From the NCBI RefSeq assembly GCF_022458865.1, contig NZ_JAJNMU010000006.1, positions 62,001-126,000 of the forward strand: DNA of 64,000 bases, read 5' to 3'. The position numbers and the translations under genes were made by a program. Position 1 is the first letter of the stretch. Every line of letters begins with the position of its first letter. Below are positions 48,435 through 57,420 of this stretch, one piece after another. This DNA is from Paenibacillus periandrae. Lineage in GTDB: Bacteria; Bacillota; Bacilli; Paenibacillales; NBRC-103111. A model generated the notes under the pieces. It was not told the DNA's origin. It saw only the letters and a program-made list of their open reading frames with translations, and made no database searches.

Positions 48435-50330
48435 CTATTCAGGCCGCAGTGACAGCTCACGAAAATCAACCCAGCCATAGGGGTTGATTTTTTCTGTTCC
48501 GAGCAGGTTCGGATGGTAAAAGGCAGCATGCCGCAAATGATATAGGAAATGCAGCGCATCATGACGCAGCAGCAAAGCTTCCACTTCCTGCAAAAGTACG
48601 GATCGGGCTGCGGAATCCTTTTCATTGGCGATGGCCGCATAACTTTGATTAAGCTCGATGGACAATTCCGGGTCAACAAAGCGATGGACCCCATAGTTTC
48701 CATGGAGCAGTACATGCAGCAGCGACCACTCCCGATTATTCGTTGTAATAGCGTTAAGCAGCACAATATCCGCGTCATCTACCGCTCCAGGTCGATTGAA
48801 TTGTTCATAGGGCAGTATGTGAATGTGTATAAGGATACCTGTGGATGCACACCGCTGCTGAATCCACTGAGCCGTCTGCTCAAGCGAATTGTTCAAGATG
48901 GAGTGCGTGTACAGCTGAAGCGGATTTTGATAACCATTGGTTTGTAAAGAAACCATCGCATCTGCTATAGCAGCTGTAGCCACCTCCTGCTCTGTCTCTG
49001 CGACCTCGGTCTCATTCTCTCCCTTGCTCTCTACCCCTTTCTGAGCCGCTATAGCTGCACTCCAATCCGGAAAAAAGCTGTAAGCGGCTCCGATCCGATT
49101 ACCTGCAAGCTCCGCCACACACTGTTCGGGCTGCAGAAGCTTACGCAGCCTGTGCCGTACAGCAGGGTCCTGTAAAGGTCCTTGCTTGCGGCCGTTCATG
49201 ATCATGAACGTGCAGCCTCCCTCCGTCTGCTCCATAATCGTGCTCCCCGTTGGAGCATGCGCATGAATTTGAAACGGATGCGTGTAGAGAATAGGTTGTC
49301 CGCCTAAACCACCATCGGACATTTTTTGTGTGAGCAGCTCCTTCAATATCCAAATTTCCACCTTATCCAGCTGTGCCCTCTCCCGATAGTAGTCCGCAAA
49401 TGCCTCCAGAACCACCATCTCCGCGTCATTACGTAACAGCTTAAACGGCCCAGTTCCTATAGGTAGACGCTCATGATTTTCGTTTGTCTGACATGGAATA
49501 ATGGATGCCTTGGGTGCAGCCAGATAATGCAGCAGCAAGGAGCTTGGTGCAGCCAGTTGAATACGCAGCGCATACCGATGTGTGGCTTCTATCTTGCGAA
49601 TATGAAGCACCTTCCATTCACAGCACAATCTATCCCTGTCCTGATTGGTGCAACCCGAATCCAACTGGCTAAGGCGCATGAGCGTATGATGGACATCTGC
49701 CGCCGTCAGCTCTTTTTTATTATGAAAAAGGACACCTTTACGCAAGTAAAACATCCATACGGTCCCATCGCTATTCTGCTCCCAGTGCACAGCAAGCCGT
49801 GGTACAAAAACTGCATTCGAACAATCCCATTCAACAAGTGTGTCAAAAAGCTGGCCCATCATATGCATCTCCGTCCTGAGATTGGCGTTGATCGGATCCA
49901 GCAGAGGCATTTCCCGGTAAAAAGGAAGCCGCAGGACATCGATATGCCCCTTCTTATATGGTGTGGATTGGATGCCAAATAGCTTATAGATCGATTCTGT
50001 TATTTGTTGTTGAAGAGGTGAGCTCGGATCATACCTGCGCATAAGCTCCATTGCTTGCGAATACTGACCTTTGTCTATTTTGGTCTGGGCCCATAAGCGT
50101 ATTACGTTTTCCGCTTGCATGTTAAATGTAATTAGGGAACGATTCCCTCTACCACGCCCAGGCTGCCATTCGATCCACCCCAGCTCCTGGCATTGCTTCA
50201 CAATCAGCTTTACGTTGCGCGGTGTGCAGCACAACACTTCTGCAAGCTGCTCCAGTGTAACCTCTACAGGCTGTTTTTCTGCATAGCCCACATATTCCCT
50301 TAGCTTCAAGTAGTGATAAGCAATTTGCAT
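48435..50330 (-). CDS. SgrR-type regulator with solute-binding domain
   Basis: 631 residues. N-terminal winged helix (about 1-115; TLEQLAEVLCCTPRNVKLIV; GRGRGNRSLITF), then a peptide/nickel-type (SBP_bac_5) binding domain (about 140-620; PRLAVHWEQNSDGTVWMFYL; RKGVLFHNKKELTAADVHH). In this family the binding domain senses a cytoplasmic small molecule. It is divergent from the EamA transporter, sharing a 137-base region with a long dyad, so it probably controls that gene. Convergent with the sulfatase. Confidence 0.85.
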   Translation of the reverse strand: MQIAYHYLKLREYVGYAEKQPVEVTLEQLAEVLCCTPRNVKLIVKQCQELGWIEWQPGRGRGNRSLITFNMQAENVIRLWAQTKIDKGQYSQAMELMRRYDPSSPLQQQITESIYKLFGIQSTPYKKGHIDVLRLPFYREMPLLDPINANLRTEMHMMGQLFDTLVEWDCSNAVFVPRLAVHWEQNSDGTVWMFYLRKGVLFHNKKELTAADVHHTLMRLSQLDSGCTNQDRDRLCCEWKVLHIRKIEATHRYALRIQLAAPSSLLLHYLAAPKASIIPCQTNENHERLPIGTGPFKLLRNDAEMVVLEAFADYYRERAQLDKVEIWILKELLTQKMSDGGLGGQPILYTHPFQIHAHAPTGSTIMEQTEGGCTFMIMNGRKQGPLQDPAVRHRLRKLLQPEQCVAELAGNRIGAAYSFFPDWSAAIAAQKGVESKGENETEVAETEQEVATAAIADAMVSLQTNGYQNPLQLYTHSILNNSLEQTAQWIQQRCASTGILIHIHILPYEQFNRPGAVDDADIVLLNAITTNNREWSLLHVLLHGNYGVHRFVDPELSIELNQSYAAIANEKDSAARSVLLQEVEALLLRHDALHFLYHLRHAAFYHPNLLGTEKINPYGWVDFRELSLRPE

Positions 50331-50359
50331 ACAAATCTCCTTAAACAGAATGATAATTT

Positions 50360-50408
50360 AAAAAGGGGAAAATTAATTAAAGAAATTCTACTCTTTTTAT
50401 CCCCTTTT
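50360..50408. promoter_or_regulatory. Dyad between SgrR-type and EamA genes
   Basis: AAAAGGGGA (50361-50369) and TCCCCTTTT (50400-50408) form an inverted repeat 30 bases apart in the divergent promoter region. Candidate binding site of the adjacent regulator. Confidence 0.45.
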
Positions 50409-50467
50409 CACAAGTCTACTATGGAGATACCAATCAGCCTTAATAAAGAAGGGAAGTAACACCTACT

Positions 50468-51484
50468 ATGGATGCAGAAAAGAAAATTAAGGATAATCGC
50501 TTAATAACGGTATGGCAGCGTCCGAACGGGGGGCTTTCGATGCTTCGTGCACTTTCTGTTGCAGCGGCCGTCTTCGTAACGCTACTGTGGTCCTCCTCTT
50601 ACATTTTGAATCAATATGCGTTTGCTGAGCGAGTAGGTCCCTTCACCCTTGCCGGAATGCGCTACAGCGCAGCGACGTTGACCTTATGGGTGGTGCTGCG
50701 GCTTCGTGATCGTAAGCATACTCAGGGAAATGGAGTACATGAGGATCAAAGCGTTAAAACAGAAGTTTCACAGGGGAAAGGGAAGCTGACCTGGAAAGAC
50801 TATTTGTTTCTCGGAATTACCGGATTTATTCTAGCTCAAGGACTTCAGTATGCAGGCCAATTTTATTTGACCCCTATGCAATCCAACCTGTTCCTATCGG
50901 TGGGAAATATGCTGTTCCTGCTCGTTATTGACGCGCTTTGGCTGCGTGAGTTAAAGGGCCGCGCCACCTTCCTGGCTGTTCTCGCAGCTATGGCCGGCAT
51001 CGTCCTTTACTATTATCCGTGGCATTTTGCCCACAGCAGTCTGATCGGCATCAGCTTGATCCTGCTATCCTGTGTTGGCAATGCCGTGCACTTGACCTAT
51101 TCCCGTTATTTGCTTACCCATAAACAAACAGCCCCTTCGGCACTCGTTCTTACACCAATGCTGATCGGGGCTGCAGGTATGCTGTTAACTGGATTTATAC
51201 TAGAGGGTATTCCACCTTACTCTTTAAAGCTGATCCTCATTCTGTTATGGCTTGGACCCATCAACGGAGCGTTGGCCTTTACACTTTGGGCTTGGTCGCA
51301 AAAGCAGCTGCGCGCCTATGAAAGCAGCCTCATTAATAATTTGATGCTGCTGGAAGTTGCCCTGATGGATATCTTGCTTCTCGGACGCAGTATGACCTAT
51401 TTACAAGCAGGCTCGTTGTGTATCGCCGGAACGGCCATTGTTGCTGTGCAGCTTGCTACGTTGTTGAAAAAGCATAAACAATGA
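50468..51484 (+). CDS. EamA/DMT family transporter
   Basis: 338 residues, ten predicted helices in two EamA repeats (about 30-175 and 190-330; FVTLLWSSSYILNQYAF; NGALAFTLWAWSQKQLRAYE). A 20-residue charged insert (about 80-105) lies after the third helix. Likely exports metabolites or amino acids; substrate unknown. The start at 50468 has AAGGGAAG at a long distance; ATG 50540 (GGGGGG upstream) would remove 24 residues and begin right at the first helix. Confidence 0.85.
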   Translation: MDAEKKIKDNRLITVWQRPNGGLSMLRALSVAAAVFVTLLWSSSYILNQYAFAERVGPFTLAGMRYSAATLTLWVVLRLRDRKHTQGNGVHEDQSVKTEVSQGKGKLTWKDYLFLGITGFILAQGLQYAGQFYLTPMQSNLFLSVGNMLFLLVIDALWLRELKGRATFLAVLAAMAGIVLYYYPWHFAHSSLIGISLILLSCVGNAVHLTYSRYLLTHKQTAPSALVLTPMLIGAAGMLLTGFILEGIPPYSLKLILILLWLGPINGALAFTLWAWSQKQLRAYESSLINNLMLLEVALMDILLLGRSMTYLQAGSLCIAGTAIVAVQLATLLKKHKQ

Positions 51485-51493
51485 TCAATTAGA

Positions 51494-51660
51494 AGTCCGG
51501 TGAATAAGTCTCGCTGCGCGGCCAAATATCCTTCCGATCGCTGTTGTTTCCGTATTTTTTTAATTTTGTAAGAGATTTAGCGGTAAAAGCACGGAAACAA
51601 AGGCGAACGCTGACGCTTCTCCAGGACCATTTGGCCGCTCCGCTCATTATTCACCGGACT
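51494..51660. repeat. Long inverted-repeat element with dispersed relative
   Basis: Perfect ends AGTCCGGTGAATAA (51494-51507) and TTATTCACCGGACT (51647-51660); inner pairs GGCCAAAT/ATTTGGCC and GTTTCCGT/ACGGAAAC bring the arms to 60 and 70 bases around a loop of about 37. It fills the space between two convergent genes and could act as a bidirectional terminator. Its right arm is repeated at 6395-6459. No ORF inside. MITE-like, but no target duplication is visible. Confidence 0.8.
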
Positions 51661-51698
51661 CCAGGCATCAGAAAAGTCTACTATTGTCATTTTACCCT

Positions 51699-52679
51699 TT
51701 AGGCTTGCGGCAGTCGAAAATGTGCGAACGGCTTGCCATAACGCGAATATTCACTGACCTGATCAAGCTCCTGCAGTTGATCGGCATTCAGCTCAATCGA
51801 TAAGCTTTTGTAATTTTCCTCAAGCTGCGCAGCACCTGAAGCTCCAACAATAACGGTCGATACGACAGGGTTGTGCATCAGCCAGGATAGTGACAGATTG
51901 CCGGGAGTGCAGTCCCACTTGGCAGCCAATTCACTGACGCTTTGACTCAGCTGTAATCTTTCATCCGTCAAAAACTTGCCAAAGTTAGGATCTTTATCGG
52001 CCCGCGATCCTTCAGGTGCTGCACCTACGGATGTGTATTTCCCTGTCAGAATGCCACCTGCCAGCGGGAAATATGGAATGATGCCCACACTTTGATCCAG
52101 AGAAATGGGAACAAGCTCCTGTTCAGGGGTCCGATCAGCCAGCGAATAACAGATTTGATGAGAAACAAAACGGTTCCAGCCCTGACGCTCGCTGATCCCC
52201 AGTGCTTTCATCAGCTCCCATGCAGCGTAGTTGGACGCACCAATATAGCGCACCTTGCCTGAGCTAACCATGTCTTCCAGCGTTCTGAGCGTTTCTTCGA
52301 GCGGAGTCTCCGGATCAAATGTATGTATTTGGTATAAGTCCACATAATCCGTTTTTAGCCGGCGCAGACTACCTTCGAGCTCCTGCTGAAGATGAAATCG
52401 CGAAGATCCCCGTTCGTTAGGGCCACTGCCGCGGACTAATCCTGCCTTCGTCGCTAATACAACCTCATGTCGCTTGCCTTCCAAAGCCAGCCCGATAATA
52501 CGCTCCGACTCGGATTTGGTATATATATTAGCGGTATCGATGAAATTGATGCCTTTATCTATCGCCTGCCCAATAATCCGGATCGACTCCTCCTGGTCGG
52601 CCCTCCCTCCTAATGCATTGGTACCCAATCCCAGTAATGAGACCTTTAATCCACTATTGCCCAGTTTACGATATTTCAT
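51699..52679 (-). CDS. Aldo/keto reductase
   Basis: 326 residues from ATG 52679, with AGGAGG seven bases upstream. NAD(P)H-dependent TIM barrel with the catalytic tetrad in FIDTANIYTKS (Asp, Tyr), VLATKAG (Lys) and LYQIHTFD (His); C-terminal cofactor segment VVSTVIVGASGAAQLEENYK. YhdN/Tas-like group; substrate not deducible. Monocistronic by position. Confidence 0.92.
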   Translation of the reverse strand: MKYRKLGNSGLKVSLLGLGTNALGGRADQEESIRIIGQAIDKGINFIDTANIYTKSESERIIGLALEGKRHEVVLATKAGLVRGSGPNERGSSRFHLQQELEGSLRRLKTDYVDLYQIHTFDPETPLEETLRTLEDMVSSGKVRYIGASNYAAWELMKALGISERQGWNRFVSHQICYSLADRTPEQELVPISLDQSVGIIPYFPLAGGILTGKYTSVGAAPEGSRADKDPNFGKFLTDERLQLSQSVSELAAKWDCTPGNLSLSWLMHNPVVSTVIVGASGAAQLEENYKSLSIELNADQLQELDQVSEYSRYGKPFAHFRLPQA

Positions 52680-52790
52680 CTGATATCCTCCTAGAGTTTC
52701 GATTTGGATATTTTCCATAAGTAACATTATACATCAAAGGATTGTTTGGCGTTAACCATGCCGCAAGGTAGTGATGCTATTTACCACTGC

Positions 52791-53231
52791 TTATTCCCTG
52801 ATTTGTCCAGCCAGGATTCCTGCTCTTCTTATGACAGCAATCCGTTCTTCACGTCCTTCAACCTTCTGAATGATTTCAATTGCGGTATCAAAATTCGTTA
52901 TGACATATCCTGTTTTTTCGTACACTTGGGACATTTCAATAAATCTCTTCACTTTAGTTAAATAATAAATGCGGTATGAGTCAAATTCCTTCCAATACCA
53001 ACATGCAAAAGGGATTCTTTCATCCATTAATTCAATTCCGGCTTCCTCTAACGCTTCTCTATCCATGCCTTCGATTAATGATTCATTTTTTTCTAATCTT
53101 CCGCCTATGGTAGTTAATACCTGTTCATCCGTATCCCAAACCATGACTACATTTCCGTTATCCAGGACGGGTATGCAATGAACACCGCTCACAGGCTTAT
53201 CCGTCGGTACTTCAGTAATAAATGTTAACAT
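52791..53231 (-). CDS. Nudix hydrolase
   Basis: 146 residues from ATG 53231 (GGAGG ten bases upstream). Complete Nudix box GGRLEKNESLIEGMDREALE followed by EAGIEL. Hydrolyses a nucleoside diphosphate linked compound; substrate unknown. Divergent from the small membrane protein gene at 53327. Confidence 0.88.
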   Translation of the reverse strand: MLTFITEVPTDKPVSGVHCIPVLDNGNVVMVWDTDEQVLTTIGGRLEKNESLIEGMDREALEEAGIELMDERIPFACWYWKEFDSYRIYYLTKVKRFIEMSQVYEKTGYVITNFDTAIEIIQKVEGREERIAVIRRAGILAGQIRE

Positions 53232-53326
53232 CTCTACGATACCTCCAATAGGATGGTATATAATGGTTAAGGCGGGGTGCCTAGCCTTGTGTGTTCTTGA
53301 GAGCAATCACAGCCTGGAGGTGAGTC

Positions 53327-53617
53327 ATGATACAATTATTATTTTGGCCAATAATGATTTGCTCGGTGATCACATCTTTGCTTGGAGTCATATTCAACCG
53401 TTCCGGCTTATTGTTCATTTCCGCTTGTTTCATACTGCCTCTATCACTTTATCTTTCTGCAACACCAAGATTTTCAATTTGGGGACTTGTGTTCCCATTG
53501 TTGTATATGGGCTCAGCAGTTTCGATCAATAAAAGGGCAAGATTGTTATCCGTAATTCTGCTTTTCCCAGTTTATTTCCTTATTGCTTGGCTCGGTTACG
53601 TAGTAATTAATCAATAA
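53327..53617 (+). CDS. Small membrane protein, unknown
   Basis: 96 residues with a good ribosome site (GGAGG six bases before ATG). Three to four hydrophobic segments (about 4-22, 25-43, 49-66, 73-93) and little loop sequence. I recognise no family. It resembles the small membrane proteins often found beside Nudix and HD genes in Paenibacillus. Confidence 0.65.
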   Translation: MIQLLFWPIMICSVITSLLGVIFNRSGLLFISACFILPLSLYLSATPRFSIWGLVFPLLYMGSAVSINKRARLLSVILLFPVYFLIAWLGYVVINQ

Positions 53618-53663
53618 AATACGATAGACTCGTAATACAGATAATAACTATTCATTCGAATCG

Positions 53664-54296
53664 CTACTGTGAATGGTTAATGTTCTCTATATGCTTCATT
53701 TCCTCATATGCTTCTTTCAACCAGGGATGTACAACTTTAAGCGTTTCCTTACGTTCCCATAAGAATTGGATATAGGAAAAAGCCCCATGGGCTAATGAAA
53801 TTTTCAAGCTCCTCTGAAGCTCTTGAATATAGGGTGGCTCACCCGGTTGATCCCAAGCCACCTTATCCGCTACGAATAATACTTGATCAAGTAGGGTGGA
53901 TCGAGCTCTCAAGGTAGTATGACAACCCACTGCATCCAATATTTCTGTATCTGTGATTTTGAAAATATCTGTTGCCATAGCTTTAGAGAGCTTCTGATGA
54001 ATAATCATTGGAAACAATTCTTCTTCAGGCAAAACTTCAATCTGCAGCTCTCTTGAAACAGCGATTCGCTGATGATTTGGAAACACAGCACTAATATCGT
54101 GTAACCAACCGGATATTTCGGCCGCATCGGGATTGGCATCAAATAATAAGGCTATCCTTCTTGCTTCTGCACCCACATCCATGCAATGCTCTGCGGTCTT
54201 GCTGCAGTTGTTAGCCGATAGAAACAAGTGGATATCGTGCTTTAAGTCACCCGTAAATTGAATGTTTTGTGTAACCTCTTTAAATATGAAATGCAT
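53664..54296 (-). CDS. HD-domain phosphohydrolase, YqeK-like
   Basis: 210 residues from ATG 54296 (AAGGTGGTG upstream). HD signature residues lie in AEHCMDVGAEARRIA (His), ISGWLHDIS (HD pair), MIIHQKLSKAMA and VGCHTTLRA, with the final Asp in LFVADKVAWD. This order is that of YqeK, the symmetrical diadenosine tetraphosphatase (normally in the nadD operon); here it is in another context, so a paralog. The gene follows a Nudix gene by 60 bases, and both act on nucleotide-phosphate compounds. Confidence 0.8.
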   Translation of the reverse strand: MHFIFKEVTQNIQFTGDLKHDIHLFLSANNCSKTAEHCMDVGAEARRIALLFDANPDAAEISGWLHDISAVFPNHQRIAVSRELQIEVLPEEELFPMIIHQKLSKAMATDIFKITDTEILDAVGCHTTLRARSTLLDQVLFVADKVAWDQPGEPPYIQELQRSLKISLAHGAFSYIQFLWERKETLKVVHPWLKEAYEEMKHIENINHSQ

Positions 54297-54355
54297 TGAG
54301 GCACCACCTTTTTCCTTATAATTTGTATAGACAGCAAACGGGTTAGATGTTTCAA

Positions 54356-54835
54356 CTATTTTGCATAACACTGCAATTGGTGATCCTCTATCAATTCGAT
54401 ATGTCTTTTATCCCTTGCATATTGGGTAATATGGCTCGCTATATTGGGATACAGAACTACGGCTTCCAAATCTTCTAAGGGCACCCATTTGACACCGACC
54501 TGGTGGGGATCTGGATGCTCCGGCAGCTGAGGGACAGATCCTTCTTGAAGACTACAGTCAAAAATAATATTGAGTCCTGGAATACTGGATTCATATTGAC
54601 CGGATTGCTTGTGTGGGGAATATTCATATAGGAATGCGACGGGTCCAACATGAATTGCAGCATCTGCCTCCTCAAGTAACTCTCTTCTTAACGTATCGAT
54701 GATCGTTTCCCCGGACTCCACCCCACCACCTGGCAAATTGTAATGGAATTGATCATTTTCGCAATACTCAATCAGCAGCACTTTTCCTTCATTAAGTATC
54801 AGCGCAGTGGGCCTTACTCTTATCGGATATGTCAT
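54356..54835 (-). CDS. Nudix hydrolase with altered Nudix box
   Basis: 159 residues from ATG 54835 (GGGAGG six bases upstream). Nudix box GGGVESGETIIDTLRRELLE then EADAAI: the last Gly of the consensus REUxEExGU is Asp here, while all metal-binding Glu residues remain. Probably still active. Typical ADP-sugar or NTP-type length. Translated upstream of the HD gene. Confidence 0.87.
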   Translation of the reverse strand: MTYPIRVRPTALILNEGKVLLIEYCENDQFHYNLPGGGVESGETIIDTLRRELLEEADAAIHVGPVAFLYEYSPHKQSGQYESSIPGLNIIFDCSLQEGSVPQLPEHPDPHQVGVKWVPLEDLEAVVLYPNIASHITQYARDKRHIELIEDHQLQCYAK

Positions 54836-55199
54836 CATATACCTCCCAGTCATCCATGATTTGATGTAAGTAATATTATAGCTTTAAATTGGTATTTATG
54901 GTAAAAATAAACGAAATTTGAACGATAACAAGAACCCTGTAACCACAAAATTATATAAAAAAAGACCGGAATGCTAAAAGTAACGTCCCAGTCTTTCCGT
55001 ATGTTTTATTTATGATGTGTATTGCCGCATTAACCAGCCGTGGTAAACCCACTCAATCTTGCAGAAGGTCAACCGCACTCAAGCATCTCATGATATGAGC
55101 GCACTCAACAGAGGATAATCAGCAAGGAAAATGACATATATGATACACTTGCATGAGCAGGAACACCCCGTAGCTACGATTGTTGGGCAGGAGGACAAT
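54836..55199. other. Intergenic region with orphan terminator and CACTCAA repeats
   Basis: Contains a hairpin AAAGACCGG/CCCAGTCTTT (54961-54969, 54987-54996) followed on the minus strand by a U7 tract, though no minus-strand gene lies directly upstream. Further right, CACTCAA occurs at 55050, 55076 and 55102, exactly 26 bases apart. No gene of convincing coding potential is seen. Confidence 0.55.
54957..54996 (-). terminator. Orphan intrinsic terminator
   Basis: Stem GAAAGACTGGG and CCGGTCTTT on the minus strand with a 17-base loop and a U7 tail. It could end a small RNA or a transcript running from the VOC gene. Confidence 0.6.
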
Positions 55200-55625
55200 A
55201 TGCATCCCATAACCGTCATCGAAATAACCGCATCCGTTATTTTTGTAGTCTTACTTTTTATGATTGCTATGCTTATTCCCAGAAAGGCAAGAAAAATCAG
55301 TTTATTCCTTGTTTTATCTGTAACGTTGGTATTGATTTCATGGTTTGCCGTTCGTCCCTATTGGATAGATTACCAGGTTTCCATAAAAACAGAGCAGCTC
55401 AACCTGTATTTGAAACAGAAATATCCAAACCAGGAGTGGAAGATTGATCGAAAAGTAGGAAGACAATATAATCCATATTCGCTGGATGTGACGTTTGTGA
55501 ATGAAAAGGGTTGGACTTACTCTTATCTGGTGAGGGACAACCAAACAATTTCGCAAAATGGTTACAGTGTGTCCGATGGTACAAGCCCTGAGGATGGACA
55601 ACACCACGAGCCTACGGGACAGTAA
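55200..55625 (+). CDS. Small membrane-anchored protein, unknown
   Basis: 141 residues from ATG 55200 (CAGGAGG upstream). Two hydrophobic segments (about 6-26 and 33-52) and an extracytoplasmic or cytoplasmic C-domain (about 55-140; NQEWKIDRKVGRQYNPYSLD, then VTFVNEKGWTYSYLVRD) that recalls DUF3139-type proteins. Function unknown. Its end overlaps the convergent VOC gene by 14 bases. Confidence 0.7.
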   Translation: MHPITVIEITASVIFVVLLFMIAMLIPRKARKISLFLVLSVTLVLISWFAVRPYWIDYQVSIKTEQLNLYLKQKYPNQEWKIDRKVGRQYNPYSLDVTFVNEKGWTYSYLVRDNQTISQNGYSVSDGTSPEDGQHHEPTGQ

Positions 55626-56073
55626 CCGGTCTTAGATCAAAATCAACCTCCTCAATAAATTCAATAACCTCACCATTCGGACTGTAAATTACTGCGTTTT
55701 TGACAACAAGTGGGGGTTCGCCAAGAGACAGCTGGCCCGGTTCTATATATGTGCTGGCCCCATGAGCCAAGGCTTTATGATACATATCGTCTACATGATC
55801 AACATAAAAGGCCAAGTGTAATAACGCTCCGTGAGCTATTTCCGCTTCGGACGTTGCTTTTTTTCCTTGTGCCGGAATGACCGCTTCGTTATCAAAGATT
55901 TCAATACACGTTCTTTGGTCAGGTGAAACCAGCATCGAAGCTTCGTTGATCTGGAAAGACGGCAGACTCCAATGATGACCTACTTTAAATCCTAAAACTT
56001 CCGTATAAAATAAAATGGTTGCTTGATAATCTTTGGCTTGTATCGCCACATGCGCGATTCCCTTTACGCTCAT
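55612..56073 (-). CDS. VOC/glyoxalase-fold protein
   Basis: 153 residues from ATG 56073 (GGAGAG seven bases upstream; GTG 56076 possible). Two VOC modules: IAHVAIQAKDYQATILFYTE and LLHLAFYVDHVDDMYHKAL. Metal ligand positions are consistent with His (HVAI), His/Glu (HLAF, EVIEFIE). A dioxygenase, isomerase or resistance role cannot be told apart. Divergent from the Lrp gene. Confidence 0.85.
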   Translation of the reverse strand: MSVKGIAHVAIQAKDYQATILFYTEVLGFKVGHHWSLPSFQINEASMLVSPDQRTCIEIFDNEAVIPAQGKKATSEAEIAHGALLHLAFYVDHVDDMYHKALAHGASTYIEPGQLSLGEPPLVVKNAVIYSPNGEVIEFIEEVDFDLRPVTVP

Positions 56074-56233
56074 CACTAATCTCTCCTCGATTTATAAGTT
56101 GTTTTTATTATAGTCATATTTTTCTGTAGAAACTATACTAAAAGCGAGGGTTTTATATTAGAATGGTTATTAAATATAAGCTAATTCCACTTAAATACCT
56201 TACTTTATAAAATTGATTTGGAGGCCGCCAAAT

Positions 56234-56668
56234 ATGGAACATCTGATCGATGACATTGATAAAAAGATTATGCAATTATTGCAGCATCATGCGCGAATGT
56301 CCATTTCCCAAATCAGTAAAGAAATCTCCATGTCTCAACCTTCCGTTAAAGAAAGAATCTCGAAGCTCGAAGAGAAAAAGATCATTTCCGAGTATGGTAC
56401 TGTGTTTAATTTGCGGGAGCTGAATCGAGGTACGACCACTTTTATTCTAATCAAGACAGAACGCTGCCAAGAGCTAGTGGATTTTTGTAAAGAGGCCAGG
56501 GAAGTAACGGATTTATTTCGCATCAGCGGGGAGTTCAATTATCTTATCCAGGTACAAACAGCATCGATTGAGGAGCTTGCCGAATTCCAAGACTCACTTG
56601 TAGAGCTCGGACCTTCCAAATCTCATATTAGTATGAAAAACATATTTGAAAACAGAATTTTACTCTAA
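56234..56668 (+). CDS. Lrp/AsnC-family regulator
   Basis: 144 residues from ATG 56234 (GGAGG nine bases upstream). N-terminal AsnC helix-turn-helix (about 5-60; IDKKIMQLLQHHARMSISQI; SQPSVKERISKLEEKKIISE) and a RAM ligand domain (about 62-144). It shares a 160-base divergent region with the VOC gene, which it may control. Confidence 0.88.
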   Translation: MEHLIDDIDKKIMQLLQHHARMSISQISKEISMSQPSVKERISKLEEKKIISEYGTVFNLRELNRGTTTFILIKTERCQELVDFCKEAREVTDLFRISGEFNYLIQVQTASIEELAEFQDSLVELGPSKSHISMKNIFENRILL

Positions 56669-56713
56669 ATCAGCCCCCGCACAGATTCTTGGTCAAACCA
56701 TCACTGAATTCAA

Positions 56714-56745
56714 GAAAAAAAGGACTGCCTTCTTCGGCAATCCTG
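56714..56745 (-). terminator. Terminator of DUF2164 gene
   Basis: On the minus strand AGGATTGCC and GGCAGTCCT pair, followed by TTTTTTT. Confidence 0.8.
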
Positions 56746-56763
56746 GCTGTACCTTGTATGGAA

Positions 56764-57024
56764 TTATCTCTTTCGGTTATGGAGCGGCTGTTCAAGCGTA
56801 TACAATTCATCTTCGATTTGAGCGGCTTTTTCATTTATCAAGGCTCTGGCATCAGCAATTCCCTTGTTATACAAATACGGCCCAAGCTCCTTAATCATAA
56901 AATCAATTAATTGCTCTGCACCCAAATCTCCTATCGTTTCCGATCTTTCTTCATTAAAATAGGCCTGAACATTTTTAATGATTTCTTCTTTTTGTTCTTT
57001 AGGCAGCTTCATGGGCATGATCAT
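56764..57024 (-). CDS. DUF2164 family protein
   Basis: 86 residues from ATG 57024, within 12 bases of AAGGAG; ATG 57036 is immediately next to that site and less likely. The sequence MKLPKEQKEEIIKNVQAYF, then EELGAEQLIDFMIKE-like helices is typical of DUF2164, a small all-alpha cytoplasmic family of unknown function in Bacillales. Confidence 0.78.
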   Translation of the reverse strand: MIMPMKLPKEQKEEIIKNVQAYFNEERSETIGDLGAEQLIDFMIKELGPYLYNKGIADARALINEKAAQIEDELYTLEQPLHNRKR

Positions 57025-57149
57025 AGGTAACAGCATCTCCTTGAGATTGATTATTAACTTACAGGATATTAATCTGTTACTGCTGTAACACTTGTTCAAT
57101 CGCTCTTGCTTTGTTGTACCTTTTCTCTCTATATTATACGCATTCGGTA

Positions 57150-57417
57150 TCTCGCTGCCCAATGATAGAACTGAAGATCGTCTGAAACCTGAGCGTAAAC
57201 TACAATCTTTCCACGGTCCAGAAATAAACACATCCCCATATATTCCACTTCATTGTCAGGGAACCTGCTCCCGCAGGGGCTTGGCTGGTTTCATCGGAAT
57301 CTGGGCTCTGGCTTCATCCAGTAATTGATAAGGCTTTTCGTCCATACAAATGACGGGACAGTCGACATCGTAGGGTAATTGATACACATCCAGTACATCC
57401 TCCATGGACGGTTGGCT
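57150..57417 (-). pseudogene. IS630-family transposase fragment
   Basis: From ATG 57405 a 49-codon frame reads MEDVLDVYQLPYDVDCPVIC, then MDEKPYQLLDEARAQIPMKP, matching the central part of IS630 transposases including the DDE Asp in CMDEKP. It stops at TGA 57256; a one-base shift continues with DNEVEYMGMCLFL, the next expected segment. Both termini are absent. It lies directly beside the GC-rich MFS/TetR cassette. Confidence 0.7.
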
Positions 57418-57420
57418 CAG

